From: Zoogloeaceae bacterium
GTDB taxonomy: Bacteria; Pseudomonadota; Gammaproteobacteria; Burkholderiales; Rhodocyclaceae
Reading direction: 5' to 3'
Length of the DNA stretch: 64,000 bases
NCBI GenBank assembly: GCA_024235635.1
Contig: JACKMA010000001.1
Location: 868,001 to 932,000, forward strand
In this document: positions 8,237 to 17,010 of the stretch, in pieces
Position numbering within the stretch: the first letter of the stretch is position 1
Layout of the letters: every line of letters starts with the position of its first letter
Made by a program: the position numbers and the translations under genes
Notes under the pieces: model-generated
What the model was told of the DNA's origin: nothing
Databases searched by the model: none
Seen by the model: only the letters and a program-made list of their open reading frames with translations

Positions 8237-9607
8237 TCAGTTACTTGGTTTGCTACCGACGTATGCTGCCGTGGACACCTCGCCGCCCGGCGTGCAGAAG
8301 TACGTATTCCAGGCGCGATCCAGTGCGTCACAGGTCACGGATGGCATACGACTTTCGTATAGGGCGAAATCACGGATGCGGCCGACCAGATCGCGCGGAT
8401 AGCAGGCCAGCAGCGGACGCTCCTCGGGCCCGTGGCGCTCTCGCAGCAGCCAGTCGAAGGCGGCCTCGTCGAAATGCACCCCGTACTGCTGGCAGACCTC
8501 CTTGAAGATGCGGCGATAGTCCGCCACCGGCATCGGCCCGAGGTGCACCTTGTAGCCGAACCGGCGCAGGAAGGCTTCGTCGGCCAGGTCTTGCGGTTCG
8601 AGGTTGGTCGAAAAGATCAGCGCCAGATCGAAGGGCACGACGAACTTGAAGCCGGTGTGCAGCGTGAGGTAGTCGCGGTCCCGGTCCAGCGGCACGATCC
8701 AGCGGTTCATCAGCTCGCGGGGCGAGACCATCTGTCGGCCCAGATCGTCGACGACGAAGAGGCCGCCGTTGGCCTTGACGTGGGGCGGCGCCTGATAAAA
8801 GCGCGTACCGGGGTCGAACTGGAGGTCGAGCATCGACAGGGTCAGTTCGCCGCCGGCGATCACCACCGGCCGCCGGCAACGCTGCCAGCGGTCATCGGTG
8901 TCGCGCCGGATCAGGCCGTCGGTGCGCACCGGCGCAATCGTCTCGTGGATCAGCGGATCGAAGATCTGGACGATCTCGCCGCCGACGGTGACCGCGTGGG
9001 GCACTGCCACCTCGCCGGGCAGCAGCCCGGCCAGGTGTTCGGCGAGGAAGGTCTTGCCACTGCCGGCCGGGCCGTAGATCAGGATTGCCCGCCCCGAGTT
9101 CATCGCCGCCCCCATCTGGTCGAGCACCAGCGGGTCGATGACGATCCCCTCGAAGGCATTTCGCACGGTTCGCGCGTCGAGCCCTTGATGACGGATCGAA
9201 TGCTGGCCGACCATCGCCTGGTAGGCGGACAGAGACACCGGCGCCGGGCCGACGTACTGACACCGCGCGAAGGCCTCGCGGGCGAATCGATGACCGGATT
9301 CGGTCAGTTCGTATTCCACTTCGGAACCGACGCCGGAATGACCGGACACCTGGGAGAGCTTCTGGCTGCGCAGGGTCTCGAACACCTGCGCGACGACGCT
9401 GATCGGCAGCCGCAGGACATCCGCGGCCCGGTTCAAGCGCGAGCGCCCCCGCTGCATCAGGAGGCGGGCGGCGAGATCTACCAGCATCGCCGTCTCGAGA
9501 CCGGTTTCCTCGATCGACTTCGGCGACGGAGGCAGGCTGTCCGTGCGGGCGCGACTGCCCGACACGATTTCCGCCCTTTGATTGGAACGTTCCAGCGCGA
9601 TCGTCAT
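8237..9607 (-). CDS. Tad-associated AAA ATPase with N-terminal winged-helix domain
   Basis: A 456-residue protein. Residues about 35-110 look like a winged-helix fold (SVVAQVFETLRSQKL, VEYELTESGHRFA). A MoxR-like AAA domain follows with Walker A GPAGSGKT at 179-186, Walker B GLFVVDDLGRQ and a sensor-1-like ALIFSTN. It sits between tadV and cpaB, 3 bases before the tadV ATG region on one side. Such ATPases recur beside proteobacterial Tad loci, but their function is not settled; a regulatory or chaperone role is an inference. Confidence 0.8.
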   Translation of the reverse strand: MTIALERSNQRAEIVSGSRARTDSLPPSPKSIEETGLETAMLVDLAARLLMQRGRSRLNRAADVLRLPISVVAQVFETLRSQKLSQVSGHSGVGSEVEYELTESGHRFAREAFARCQYVGPAPVSLSAYQAMVGQHSIRHQGLDARTVRNAFEGIVIDPLVLDQMGAAMNSGRAILIYGPAGSGKTFLAEHLAGLLPGEVAVPHAVTVGGEIVQIFDPLIHETIAPVRTDGLIRRDTDDRWQRCRRPVVIAGGELTLSMLDLQFDPGTRFYQAPPHVKANGGLFVVDDLGRQMVSPRELMNRWIVPLDRDRDYLTLHTGFKFVVPFDLALIFSTNLEPQDLADEAFLRRFGYKVHLGPMPVADYRRIFKEVCQQYGVHFDEAAFDWLLRERHGPEERPLLACYPRDLVGRIRDFALYESRMPSVTCDALDRAWNTYFCTPGGEVSTAAYVGSKPSN

Positions 9608-9610
9608 GGG

Positions 9611-10129
9611 TCAGCTCCGCGTTAGCAGCCAGGCGAGCACGCCAAAGGCGATGGCAAGCGCGTAGGGGAGCCGATAGGCCGTCCTGACGCCAAGATCTGC
9701 GCTCGACACGGCCACGCCGCCCGCGCGTGACGCCATCGACAGGAACAGCAGCTTGAAGTTGGCCAGCAATCGATCGCCACGCCGGGTCGCAATCAATGCG
9801 ACCACGGCCAGCAGGCCACCTGCGATGAAGGTGTACAACACGATCGGCAACAAGGCTTTTGCCCCGGTAAAGCCGCCGACCACAGCCATCAGCTTGACGT
9901 CACCGGCCCCAACCAGGCGCAGTGCGAAAAACGGCAGCAGGACGAGCAGACCGGCCAGAAATCCGGCGAACGCATTCAGCAAGGCGGCAACGCCACCGTC
10001 AATCATCGCGGCGACCGCAAATGCAACCATGCCGGAGACGATCAGGCCATTGGGGATTCGGCGCTCACGCCAGTCGAACCAGCACGCGACGACCAGCAGG
10101 AGCAGCAGCAAAATCAAGGTTGCGTGCAT
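9611..10129 (-). CDS. tadV: TadV/CpaA prepilin peptidase
   Basis: A 172-residue A24 aspartic prepilin peptidase with about five membrane segments. The first catalytic Asp is in CWFDWRERRIPN and the second in the LVGAGDVKLM motif (GxGD type). It cleaves Flp and the TadE/F pseudopilins. The short form without the N-methylation domain is normal for TadV/CpaA. The start MHATLILLLL is chosen; a longer frame to 10195 adds a non-hydrophobic leader with no ribosome site. Confidence 0.93.
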   Translation of the reverse strand: MHATLILLLLLLVVACWFDWRERRIPNGLIVSGMVAFAVAAMIDGGVAALLNAFAGFLAGLLVLLPFFALRLVGAGDVKLMAVVGGFTGAKALLPIVLYTFIAGGLLAVVALIATRRGDRLLANFKLLFLSMASRAGGVAVSSADLGVRTAYRLPYALAIAFGVLAWLLTRS

Positions 10130-10244
10130 GAGCGAATGACAGGTACCAGAAAATTGGGGGCATCCGCCGAGATCAGCTGGCGCTTCGACCGCCAAGAGAA
10201 TTTCGATCGAGACGGATATCGCTCATTGCACCGAGGGCGGACCA

Positions 10245-10421
10245 TCAATTAAGCAGCGCACGGAGCACGGAATTGAGTTGTATATAGACTTGATCGAAAT
10301 CCATAAACTGACTGACCGCGGCAGCCACTGCAACTATAATCAGGGCAACGGCAATGGCATATTCTGAAGCGGCCACCCCATCGTCTTCCCAAATTAGTCG
10401 TCGAATTACGTCGAGTTTCAT
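10245..10421 (-). CDS. flp: Flp-type major pilin
   Basis: A 58-residue Flp/Fap prepilin. The leader MKLDVIRRLIWEDDG is followed by the processing site G/VAASEYAIAVALI with Glu at +5 and Tyr at +6, the hallmark of Flp pilins, and a single hydrophobic helix; the tail is short. The ATG at 10421 is used; the longer frame would need a TTG start. A stem-loop with a T-rich tail lies between this gene and the pilin upstream. Confidence 0.92.
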   Translation of the reverse strand: MKLDVIRRLIWEDDGVAASEYAIAVALIIVAVAAAVSQFMDFDQVYIQLNSVLRALLN

Positions 10422-10437
10422 CGATTGGAGTGCCTGC

Positions 10438-10479
10438 AAAAACAAACTGCCGGCCGGCGCGGCTCACACAGCGCCGGCC
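10438..10479 (-). terminator. Stem-loop and T-run between the two flp genes
   Basis: Read on the minus strand, a perfect 9-bp GC stem (GGCCGGCGC ... GCGCCGGCC, 10-base loop, 10452-10479) is followed within a few bases by TTTGTTTTT (10446-10438). This is a Rho-independent terminator or attenuator directly after the first pilin frame and before the second. It could set the level of transcript reaching the rest of the tad operon. Confidence 0.75.
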
Positions 10480-10531
10480 TCGCGTGACCGTGCCGGCCAA
10501 GCGGTCGGCACGATCCATCGGCTCTGATCAA

Positions 10532-10714
10532 TCAGGTGCCGATGAGGTTCTTCACCTTGTTGCTCACCGTCGTGAAGATGTTTCCGAGGTCGAAGAGCGC
10601 AACTGCGGCGGCAACCGCGGCGGCGATCAGGGCGACGAGAATCGCATATTCGGATGCAGCCGCACCTTCTTCTTCGCGAACCAGACGCGATACCAGAGTC
10701 TTGAACGAAGTCTT
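10532..10714 (-). pseudogene. Second Flp pilin frame lacking a start codon
   Basis: A 60-codon frame with all the marks of an Flp pilin: basic leader, EEEGAAASEYAILVALIAAA with Glu +5/Tyr +6, hydrophobic helix and a polar tail ending LIGT. In frame, a TAA stop (10715-10717) stands directly before the first Lys codon, and no ATG, GTG or TTG follows before the mature pilin. A GAGG ribosome-like site sits about 8 bases upstream of where a start would be expected. Loss of two bases (TG) from an ATG at TTTTTAA|AAGAC would produce exactly this sequence. A non-standard start (CTG at codon 7) is possible. The body looks intact, so the lesion is recent, functional in some other way, or a sequence error. 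Confidence 0.7.
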
Positions 10715-10982
10715 TTAAAAAGTCCTCAAGTGAATCAGTCGTAGCATTTTGAGATCCAACCATGGCTTCACGCCGATTGCGTCCAGCAAATCCACTGCGC
10801 ACGCCACGGATTCAATCTTCTGAAATCCGCCTAATCGACACACGGAACTATTGCACGGCAGCATGGGGTCAATTTGCCCTGTCGTGACGTGATCTTCGTA
10901 CTACGACTTTGGTTATGTGAAATACGACCGGAGGCGGCGCGCGGGTGACCGGCGGCCACCCTGTCCAGGTCGACGGCGACGC

Positions 10983-11420
10983 TCAGAGCCCAGCAGCGTC
11001 GATCGCCGCCAGCAACTCACCGGCAGGCGCGAGCTTGGAGACCAGGCTGTAGGCGCCGGCGCCGAGCGCCAGTGCGCGACTCTCGGCGTCGTCGCTGCAG
11101 GTCAGCACCACGACCGGACGGCCGGCCTGCAGCAACTGGGCCAGCGCGGCGACGCCGTCACGCCCAGGCCGAAACACGTCCGCGACGATCACGTCCGGCC
11201 GTTCGGCGGCCGCGATGCCGAGCGCCTGGACGGGGCATTCGGTGGCACCGGCCAGGCGCAAACGGGGTGCTTCGCCCGCAATTAGGCGTGACAGGCCGGG
11301 CAGCACGCTCGCATTGTCCACCAGCAACACCGAACGCACACCCGCACGGGAGGCGGCATGGGCGGGAGGGGGTCGGATCTCCATCGTCGCCAGTGTCGGG
11401 GCGTGACGACACCCGCGCAT
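10983..11420 (-). CDS. Receiver-only response regulator
   Basis: Up to 145 residues, consisting of one receiver domain: RSVLLVDNASVLPGLSRLI, phospho-acceptor Asp in VIVADVFRPGRDG, Thr in VVVLTCSDD and the conserved Lys in YSLVSKLAP. The acidic pair is DN rather than DD. There is no output domain. An ATG at 11384 is an equally good start and would trim 12 residues; neither has a clear ribosome site. It stands between the NarL-type regulator and the flp genes, so a role in phosphorelay control of the Tad pilus is plausible. Confidence 0.7.
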   Translation of the reverse strand: MRGCRHAPTLATMEIRPPPAHAASRAGVRSVLLVDNASVLPGLSRLIAGEAPRLRLAGATECPVQALGIAAAERPDVIVADVFRPGRDGVAALAQLLQAGRPVVVLTCSDDAESRALALGAGAYSLVSKLAPAGELLAAIDAAGL

Positions 11421-11479
11421 GTGAGGGCAGTGGGTTGCAGGGGGGTCGAATTGTCACGTGCCGACCTCCGGCGGCGCCC

Positions 11480-12166
11480 TCAGCCGTCGATTCGGTGCCT
11501 GCTGGCGTAGGCGAACAGGTCGAGCCGATTGCGCAAGCCGAGTTTGTCGTAGATCACGCTGAGGTGATTGCGCAGGGTATTCTCGGAAATCGACAGTGCC
11601 TCGGCAATCACCGCCCCCTTGGCGCCTCCGTGGCGCACGACGGCGACCACGATCTCGCGCTCGCGGGGGGTCAGCGTGGCGATCTTGGCCTCCTCCGGGT
11701 CGCTATGGTCCACGCTGGGCGGCCCCGCGAGCGACGACAGCACGCGGCCCATCAACTGCCGGTTGGCCCAGATCTCGCCGGCATGGACCCGTTCGATCGC
11801 ACGCAGCACAATTTCGGCCGGTTCGTCCTTGGAGACGACGCCGCGGGCGCCCCGGATCACCGCACGCTCGTGGTCGCTGGTGTCGCGGCTGCCGGTGAGA
11901 ATCAACACCTTGGCAGCCGAGCGCTTGTGAATCTCCGGCAGCAAGCCGGCGCCGTCGGTACCGCCGAGGTCGAGATCGAGCAGCACGACGTCGACCAGAG
12001 ACCGCTCGAGCAGGGCCAGCGCCTCGGCACCGTCACTGGCGGTGCCGGCCAGTTCCAGCAGCGGCGCAGCGCTTTCGATCAGCCGCGACAGGCCCCATAG
12101 CATGGTCTGATGATCGTCGACAATGATGACCCGGATCGGCGCGCCCGGAGATTGCGCGGCATTCAC
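11480..12166 (-). CDS. NarL/FixJ-family response regulator
   Basis: A 228-residue regulator. Residues 12-125 form a receiver with IVDDH and VLLDLDLGG (Asp 64), and Lys in VVSKDEP. The C-terminal LuxR-type helix-turn-helix reads LTPREREIVVAVVRHGGAKGAVI then SENTLRNHLSVIYDKLG. I chose the GTG at 12166: GGAGG stands 7 bases upstream, while an overlapping ATG is in another frame. It follows a NarX-like kinase and should be its partner; the flp/tad operon downstream is the likely target. Confidence 0.88.
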   Translation of the reverse strand: MNAAQSPGAPIRVIIVDDHQTMLWGLSRLIESAAPLLELAGTASDGAEALALLERSLVDVVLLDLDLGGTDGAGLLPEIHKRSAAKVLILTGSRDTSDHERAVIRGARGVVSKDEPAEIVLRAIERVHAGEIWANRQLMGRVLSSLAGPPSVDHSDPEEAKIATLTPREREIVVAVVRHGGAKGAVIAEALSISENTLRNHLSVIYDKLGLRNRLDLFAYASRHRIDG

Positions 12167-12215
12167 CGGGCATCCTCCCGATCGACACGCAAGACGGTGT
12201 GGCGGGCGGACGTGC

Positions 12216-13847
12216 TCATGCCTTCTCCAATCGGTTTTCCAGCGGTATGCGGATCGACACGGTTGCGCCGCCGGCTTCCTGGCGCACCGACGTATAGCCG
12301 CCGAGCGCAGCGGCCCGCTCTGACAGCGACCGCGGTTCGAAGCCATCGCCCCGGGCAGCACCGGGCTGACCTTCGTCGCGAATCTCGATGCGCAGCCAGT
12401 CGTCCTCGCCTCGCGTCAGGATCTCGGCGCGGGTCGAAGCAGTGTGACGACGGACATTGCTGAGCGACTCCGACACCAGGTGCAGCACTTCGCCGCTCAT
12501 CTCGCTGTCGGCGTTCACGTCGTCGTCGAGGTCGAGCACCACCTCGAGACCGTAGAGTTCGGCGAGCCGTGTCACCTGGCGCCGGATCTGTGGCGCCAAC
12601 GGACGGGCGCCATCGGATTCGCGCAGGCGACGCATGCGACCCCGCAGGGAATCCAGTTCACTCTGCATCATCGACAGCAGGCGTTCGACATCGTCGGCCA
12701 GCGGATCACCGGCATCGAGCTTGCGGGCGAGCGCCTCGATCGCGAACTTGAGTCCGATGTAGGGCTGGATCGCACTGTCGTGCAGATCCCTGCTCATGCG
12801 TTGGCGCTCCATCCGCGCGACTTCGTCACCGAGATGCTCGATCAGGCAGGCATAGCGCAAGGTGTCGGCGACATGCAGCACCGTCGATGCGAGCCAGTTG
12901 GCCTCGCGTCGGTCGAAGGCGCGATGCTTGCGGCCGATGGCGATTCGGACCGCACCGTCTCCTTGTCCTTGGGCGGCACACATCAGTTGCTTGCAACCGA
13001 CGATCTCGGCCAGACCCTCGACCGCTTCGACGACGGCCGTGGGCGTCGCGGCAACGTCCAGCATCTGGCGCACACGTCTGCCGCGCAGCACGGTGATTCC
13101 GCCCGGCGGGAGCAGGAACAAGGTCTCGGCGATTCCATCGCCATTGCCACTGATCTCTTCCGTCCGTCGGCCTGCTTCGGTCATGAAGCTACGGAGCTTG
13201 CCCTCGGGCATCGACAAACCGACGACGACGATGTGCGCCGAGAAACCATCGCGAAAAGCCAGCATCAGCTTTTCAATTAAAGGTGCGACCCCCAGATCGG
13301 GTCGCAACGGCGATTCCTCGGTCGTCGCCAGCATCAGGTCGCGTCGCTGCCGCCGCGCAAGGACAGGAAGGCCGGCACCGGCCGCCACGAACGACAACGT
13401 CAAGGCGCCACCCCGCTCGATCGGGAAGGCGTCTCCGGAAAGCGCCACCAGCGCGCAGGCGCCGGCGGCCAGACAGATCGAGATCGCCAGCGTGTCGTCG
13501 GGCTCCGAGTGCCCGGCGGAGATCACCACCGGCAGGAAGAGGACCGGATCTAGGCTGCTCGAGGCGCCACTCAGGTGGAATATCAACAGGACGAAAGCGA
13601 CATCGACCCATGGCAATACCCGCAGCAGTGCCGGCATGGGGGGCGGTATCAGCAACAATACCGCCGAATAGGCCAGCCATGCCGACAGGGCTATCGTGAC
13701 GAGACTGCCGGAAACCTCGGACCGCACGATTGCCACCGCCGCGATCGCGGCGACCAGCATTCGGACCAGCCCCTTGAAACCGATCAGGCGCTGCTCCGCC
13801 GCGACGGCGGCACCGGCTCTGCCAAAAGCGGAATTTTCGGAGTTCAC
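12216..13847 (-). CDS. NarX/LiaS-type membrane sensor histidine kinase
   Basis: About 543 residues. Five or six hydrophobic segments fill residues ~25-175, followed by a GAF-like region and a HisKA_3 dimerisation domain (RMSRDLHDSAIQPYIGLKF, His near residue 356) and an HATPase domain (N box HLVSESLSNVRRH, G box DEGQPG). No ATG opens the frame: the choices are a GTG at 13847 (used here, MNSENSAFGR) or a TTG at 13961. The regulator gene begins 50 bases downstream. The membrane domain carries no recognisable sensing motif. Confidence 0.82.
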   Translation of the reverse strand: MNSENSAFGRAGAAVAAEQRLIGFKGLVRMLVAAIAAVAIVRSEVSGSLVTIALSAWLAYSAVLLLIPPPMPALLRVLPWVDVAFVLLIFHLSGASSSLDPVLFLPVVISAGHSEPDDTLAISICLAAGACALVALSGDAFPIERGGALTLSFVAAGAGLPVLARRQRRDLMLATTEESPLRPDLGVAPLIEKLMLAFRDGFSAHIVVVGLSMPEGKLRSFMTEAGRRTEEISGNGDGIAETLFLLPPGGITVLRGRRVRQMLDVAATPTAVVEAVEGLAEIVGCKQLMCAAQGQGDGAVRIAIGRKHRAFDRREANWLASTVLHVADTLRYACLIEHLGDEVARMERQRMSRDLHDSAIQPYIGLKFAIEALARKLDAGDPLADDVERLLSMMQSELDSLRGRMRRLRESDGARPLAPQIRRQVTRLAELYGLEVVLDLDDDVNADSEMSGEVLHLVSESLSNVRRHTASTRAEILTRGEDDWLRIEIRDEGQPGAARGDGFEPRSLSERAAALGGYTSVRQEAGGATVSIRIPLENRLEKA

Positions 13848-14124
13848 GGCAGTTGGATCCGTACTGCGGTTCAAATGGAACGCGACACTTTCGCGTCGAC
13901 GCCGCGTCGATCGGTGCAGGGGTCGAATCGGTCTGCCGAACGCCGATTTCCGGCCATCCAAGGGTCGCGTTCGTCACAGCATAAATGAAGCGGCGACATG
14001 GAGCTACAGGGCACGACGAGTGCCGAAATCGCGCTGTGACGGCCCCATATAGCGCTTTGGTAATAGCCGATATGCCCCCGGCTTGCTGCGCGTTCAGAGG
14101 CTGCGCCGCCCGATCCGGGATAGC

Positions 14125-14493
14125 ATGGCAAGCATGCTGAAGGCCCTGACCCTGCTGTTGCTGTTCCAACTGGCCGGCGAAGTCGCATCGAGGCTGCTTG
14201 GCCTGCCGGTACCCGGTCCGGTCGTCGGCATGGCCTTGATGTTCCTGCTGCTGCTCGCCCGCGGCGGGCCCGGCAGCGAGCTGCGCGACACCTCCAATAC
14301 CCTGCTCTCCCACCTGTCCCTGCTGTTCGTGCCAGCCGGCACCGGCGTGCTGCTGCACATTCACCGCGTGGCGGAGGAATGGCTGGCGTTGTCGGTGGCA
14401 CTGGTCGGCAGCACGCTGATCGGCATCGCGGTGACCGCCATGGTCCTGAATGCGATGATCCGACGCAGCCGGCGCAACGAGGCCGGATCGTGA
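14125..14493 (+). CDS. CidA/LrgA-family membrane protein
   Basis: A 122-residue protein of four predicted membrane helices with the family pattern FQLAGEVASRLLGLPVPGPVVGMALMF and LSLLFVPAGTGVL. CidA/LrgA proteins are holin-like and act with the CidB/LrgB partner in murein hydrolase control or in small-organic-acid export. The ATG at 14125 follows GGGA at a short distance; ATG 14134 is an alternative. The stop codon overlaps the GTG start of the next gene. Confidence 0.88.
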   Translation: MASMLKALTLLLLFQLAGEVASRLLGLPVPGPVVGMALMFLLLLARGGPGSELRDTSNTLLSHLSLLFVPAGTGVLLHIHRVAEEWLALSVALVGSTLIGIAVTAMVLNAMIRRSRRNEAGS

Positions 14494-15224
14494 AGGGGCC
14501 GATCGCCGATATCTGGGTCTATCTGGCGGCGACACCGCTGCTGGGCCTGACGTTGACCCTGGTGTGCTACCAGATCGCCTTCGAGATCCACCGCCGACTG
14601 GGCATGCATCCGGCGGCCAACCCGGTATTGCTGGCGGTGGCGATGCTGGTCGCCATCCTGCTCGCGACCGACACGCCGTATCCGGTCTATTTCGACGGCG
14701 CCCAGTTCGTCCATTTCCTGCTCGGGCCGGCCACCGTGGCGCTGGCGATTCCGCTCTACGCCCAGTTCGGACGTCTCAAGAAGCTCGCGCTGCCACTGCT
14801 GGTGGCGCTGGTCGCGGGATCGCTGGCCGCCGCCTTGTCGGCGGTCGCACTCGGCGCGCTGTTCGGTGCCAGCCACGAACTGCTGATGTCGCTGGCGCCG
14901 AAGAGCGTGACCACGCCGATCGCGATGGGCGTGGCCGAAAAGCTTGGGGGCCTGCCTTCGCTGACGGCGGTGCTGGTGATCGCCACCGGCATTCTCGGCG
15001 CGATCGGGGCACATGGCCTCTATCGCGCCCTTCACATCGAGGATCACGCGGTGCGGGGCTTCGCCATCGGCCTCGCGTCCCACGGCATCGGCACCGCCCG
15101 CGCCTTCCAGGTGAGCGAGCAGGCCGGCGCCTTCGCCGCGCTGGCGATGGGGCTGAACGGTCTGTTCACGGCCGCCGCGCTGCCGGCACTGCTGCCCTGG
15201 CTCGAATCCCTGTTCCGCTCCTGA
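14490..15224 (+). CDS. CidB/LrgB-family membrane protein
   Basis: A 244-residue protein with about six to seven membrane helices and the LrgB signature GGLPSLTAVLVIATGILGA and RGFAIGLASHGIGTARAF. The start is the GTG at 14490 (GTGA overlap with the cidA-like stop), giving VKGPIADIWVYLA at the head. It is the usual partner of the preceding gene and ends 8 bases before the next ATG. Confidence 0.9.
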   Translation: MKGPIADIWVYLAATPLLGLTLTLVCYQIAFEIHRRLGMHPAANPVLLAVAMLVAILLATDTPYPVYFDGAQFVHFLLGPATVALAIPLYAQFGRLKKLALPLLVALVAGSLAAALSAVALGALFGASHELLMSLAPKSVTTPIAMGVAEKLGGLPSLTAVLVIATGILGAIGAHGLYRALHIEDHAVRGFAIGLASHGIGTARAFQVSEQAGAFAALAMGLNGLFTAAALPALLPWLESLFRS

Positions 15225-15232
15225 CCACCACC

Positions 15233-16861
15233 ATGCCGAATCGCCTGACCCGCTGGATCGACCGCAACTTCCTCGAGCTCGGACGCGAAATGCGGCTGTC
15301 CTACCTGCCGCCGCTGATGGTCTATATGGCAGCCGGGGTGTCCGGTCTGACCGGGCTGGTCGGCACCTTCTTCGTCAAGGAATATCTCGGGCTGTCGGCC
15401 GCCTTTCTCGCCGCGCTGGGGTTCTGGGCCGGCATCCCGTGGGCCCTCAAGATGCCGGTTGGCCATCTGGTGGACCTGCTGTGGCGTTGGAAGGCCGGTC
15501 TGGTCTATCTCGGTGCCGGACTGATCGCAACCAGCATTGCCATCATGATCGGGCTGATCGGCTCGCCCGACGCGATGCGCCAGGTGATGCCCGCCGAGAG
15601 CTGGTTCGTGATTTCGGTGCTGCTGGCGCCGATCGGCTACGTCATGCAGGATGCGGTGGCCGATGCGATGACGGTCGAGGCCGTGCCGCGCTTCGAAGAA
15701 GACGGCACGCCGGTGCCGGAGGCGACGCGGCGGCTGATGAACACCACGATGCAGACCCTCGGCCGGGTCGCGATCATCGGCGGCAGCGTCCTGGTCTCGG
15801 TCGCCAACGTCGCCATGTTCGCCGGCACCGAGGCCCTGCCCCAGGCCGACAAGGTCACGATCTACCTCGACATCTACCGGATGGCGTTGGTGATTCCCGC
15901 ACTGTCGGTGGCCGGCGTCGCCTGGGCCGGTTGGCTGCGCCGACGAAAACGGCGGAGCCTCGTTGCCAGCGGCGCCGGCGCTGAAGCGCTGGCGGCATTC
16001 GATCGCCCCGGCGGCGACACCCTGACCCGGCCGAACTGGTGGATTCTCGGCGGCAGCCTGGTGTTCGTCGTGATCACCGTACTCGTCGGCCTCTCCGGGC
16101 TGGAAAACGGCCAGGAAATCATCTTCGTCGGCAGCTTCGCGGTGATCGCCTTCCTGATGAGCCGCCTGCTGCGCGAACTCGACGACAGGGCACGGCGTAC
16201 ACTGCTCGGTACAGCGATCGTGATCTTCGTGTTCCGCGCCCTGCCCGGCCCCGGCGCAGGCTCGACCTGGTGGATGATCGACGACCTTGGCTTCGACCAG
16301 AGCTTCCTCGCCAAGCTGTCGCTGATCGGCGCGAGCCTGACCCTGGCCGGCCTGTTCCTGTTCCGACGCATGATGGCGGAGCGTTCGATCGCCTGGATCG
16401 TGATCTTCCTGACCCTGGCGAGCACCGCCCTGGCCTTGCCCATCGTCGGCATGGTCTACGGCCTGCACGAATGGACCGCCGCCCATACCGCAGGCATCGT
16501 CGACGCCCGCTTCATCGCACTCTTCGACACCGCACTCGAATCGCCGCTCGGACAGATCGCGATGGTGCCGATGCTGGCGTGGATCGCCAATTCGGCACCC
16601 AATCACCTGAAGGCGACATTCTTCGCAGTGATGGCCTCGTTCACCAACCTCGCACTGTCGGCCTCGCAACTGGGCACCAAGTACCTCAACCAGATCTTCG
16701 TCGTGGCGCGCGAGGTGCGCGACCCGGCAGGCGCGGCGGTGGTGACCCCGGCCGACTACAGCGAACTCGGCATGCTGCTGCTGGCGGTCACCGCGATCGG
16801 CCTGTTGCTGCCGCCGATCGCCATCGCGCTGACCCGACTGGCCGGCCTGCGCAGCGCCTGA
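15233..16861 (+). CDS. BT1/MFS-type membrane transporter
   Basis: A 542-residue integral membrane protein with about 12-14 hydrophobic segments. The early segment FFVKEYLGLSAAFLAALGFW and GIPWALKMPVGHLVD resembles the BT1 folate/biopterin transporter branch of the major facilitator superfamily. A cytoplasmic loop near residues 240-270 is basic. The ATG lies 8 bases after the cidB-like stop, so the three genes are probably one transcript. The substrate is unknown; the BT1 assignment is by general pattern. Confidence 0.75.
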   Translation: MPNRLTRWIDRNFLELGREMRLSYLPPLMVYMAAGVSGLTGLVGTFFVKEYLGLSAAFLAALGFWAGIPWALKMPVGHLVDLLWRWKAGLVYLGAGLIATSIAIMIGLIGSPDAMRQVMPAESWFVISVLLAPIGYVMQDAVADAMTVEAVPRFEEDGTPVPEATRRLMNTTMQTLGRVAIIGGSVLVSVANVAMFAGTEALPQADKVTIYLDIYRMALVIPALSVAGVAWAGWLRRRKRRSLVASGAGAEALAAFDRPGGDTLTRPNWWILGGSLVFVVITVLVGLSGLENGQEIIFVGSFAVIAFLMSRLLRELDDRARRTLLGTAIVIFVFRALPGPGAGSTWWMIDDLGFDQSFLAKLSLIGASLTLAGLFLFRRMMAERSIAWIVIFLTLASTALALPIVGMVYGLHEWTAAHTAGIVDARFIALFDTALESPLGQIAMVPMLAWIANSAPNHLKATFFAVMASFTNLALSASQLGTKYLNQIFVVAREVRDPAGAAVVTPADYSELGMLLLAVTAIGLLLPPIAIALTRLAGLRSA

Positions 16862-17010
16862 ATCGCCTGCGCCGCACCGGCCCTGGCCCGAGCAGCGCCC
16901 CCTGGCGGCGAGACAATCCCGAATTTCGCAACAATTAATTCAAGCGTTTCACGTTTATCCCAACAGCAACCGGGATTACAGTGGCAAGCGTGACAACCCG
17001 GAACGCATCC

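Noticed and set aside
10464..10802. 112-codon frame across the first flp locus
   Set aside because: It reads the pilin DNA in the wrong frame (Ser/Arg-rich) and has no family signs; the pilin frame is the conserved one.
14564..16861. Extended frame that would fuse 223 residues to the BT1-type transporter
   Set aside because: The extra part overlaps the cidB-like gene in a different frame and has no hydrophobic pattern.
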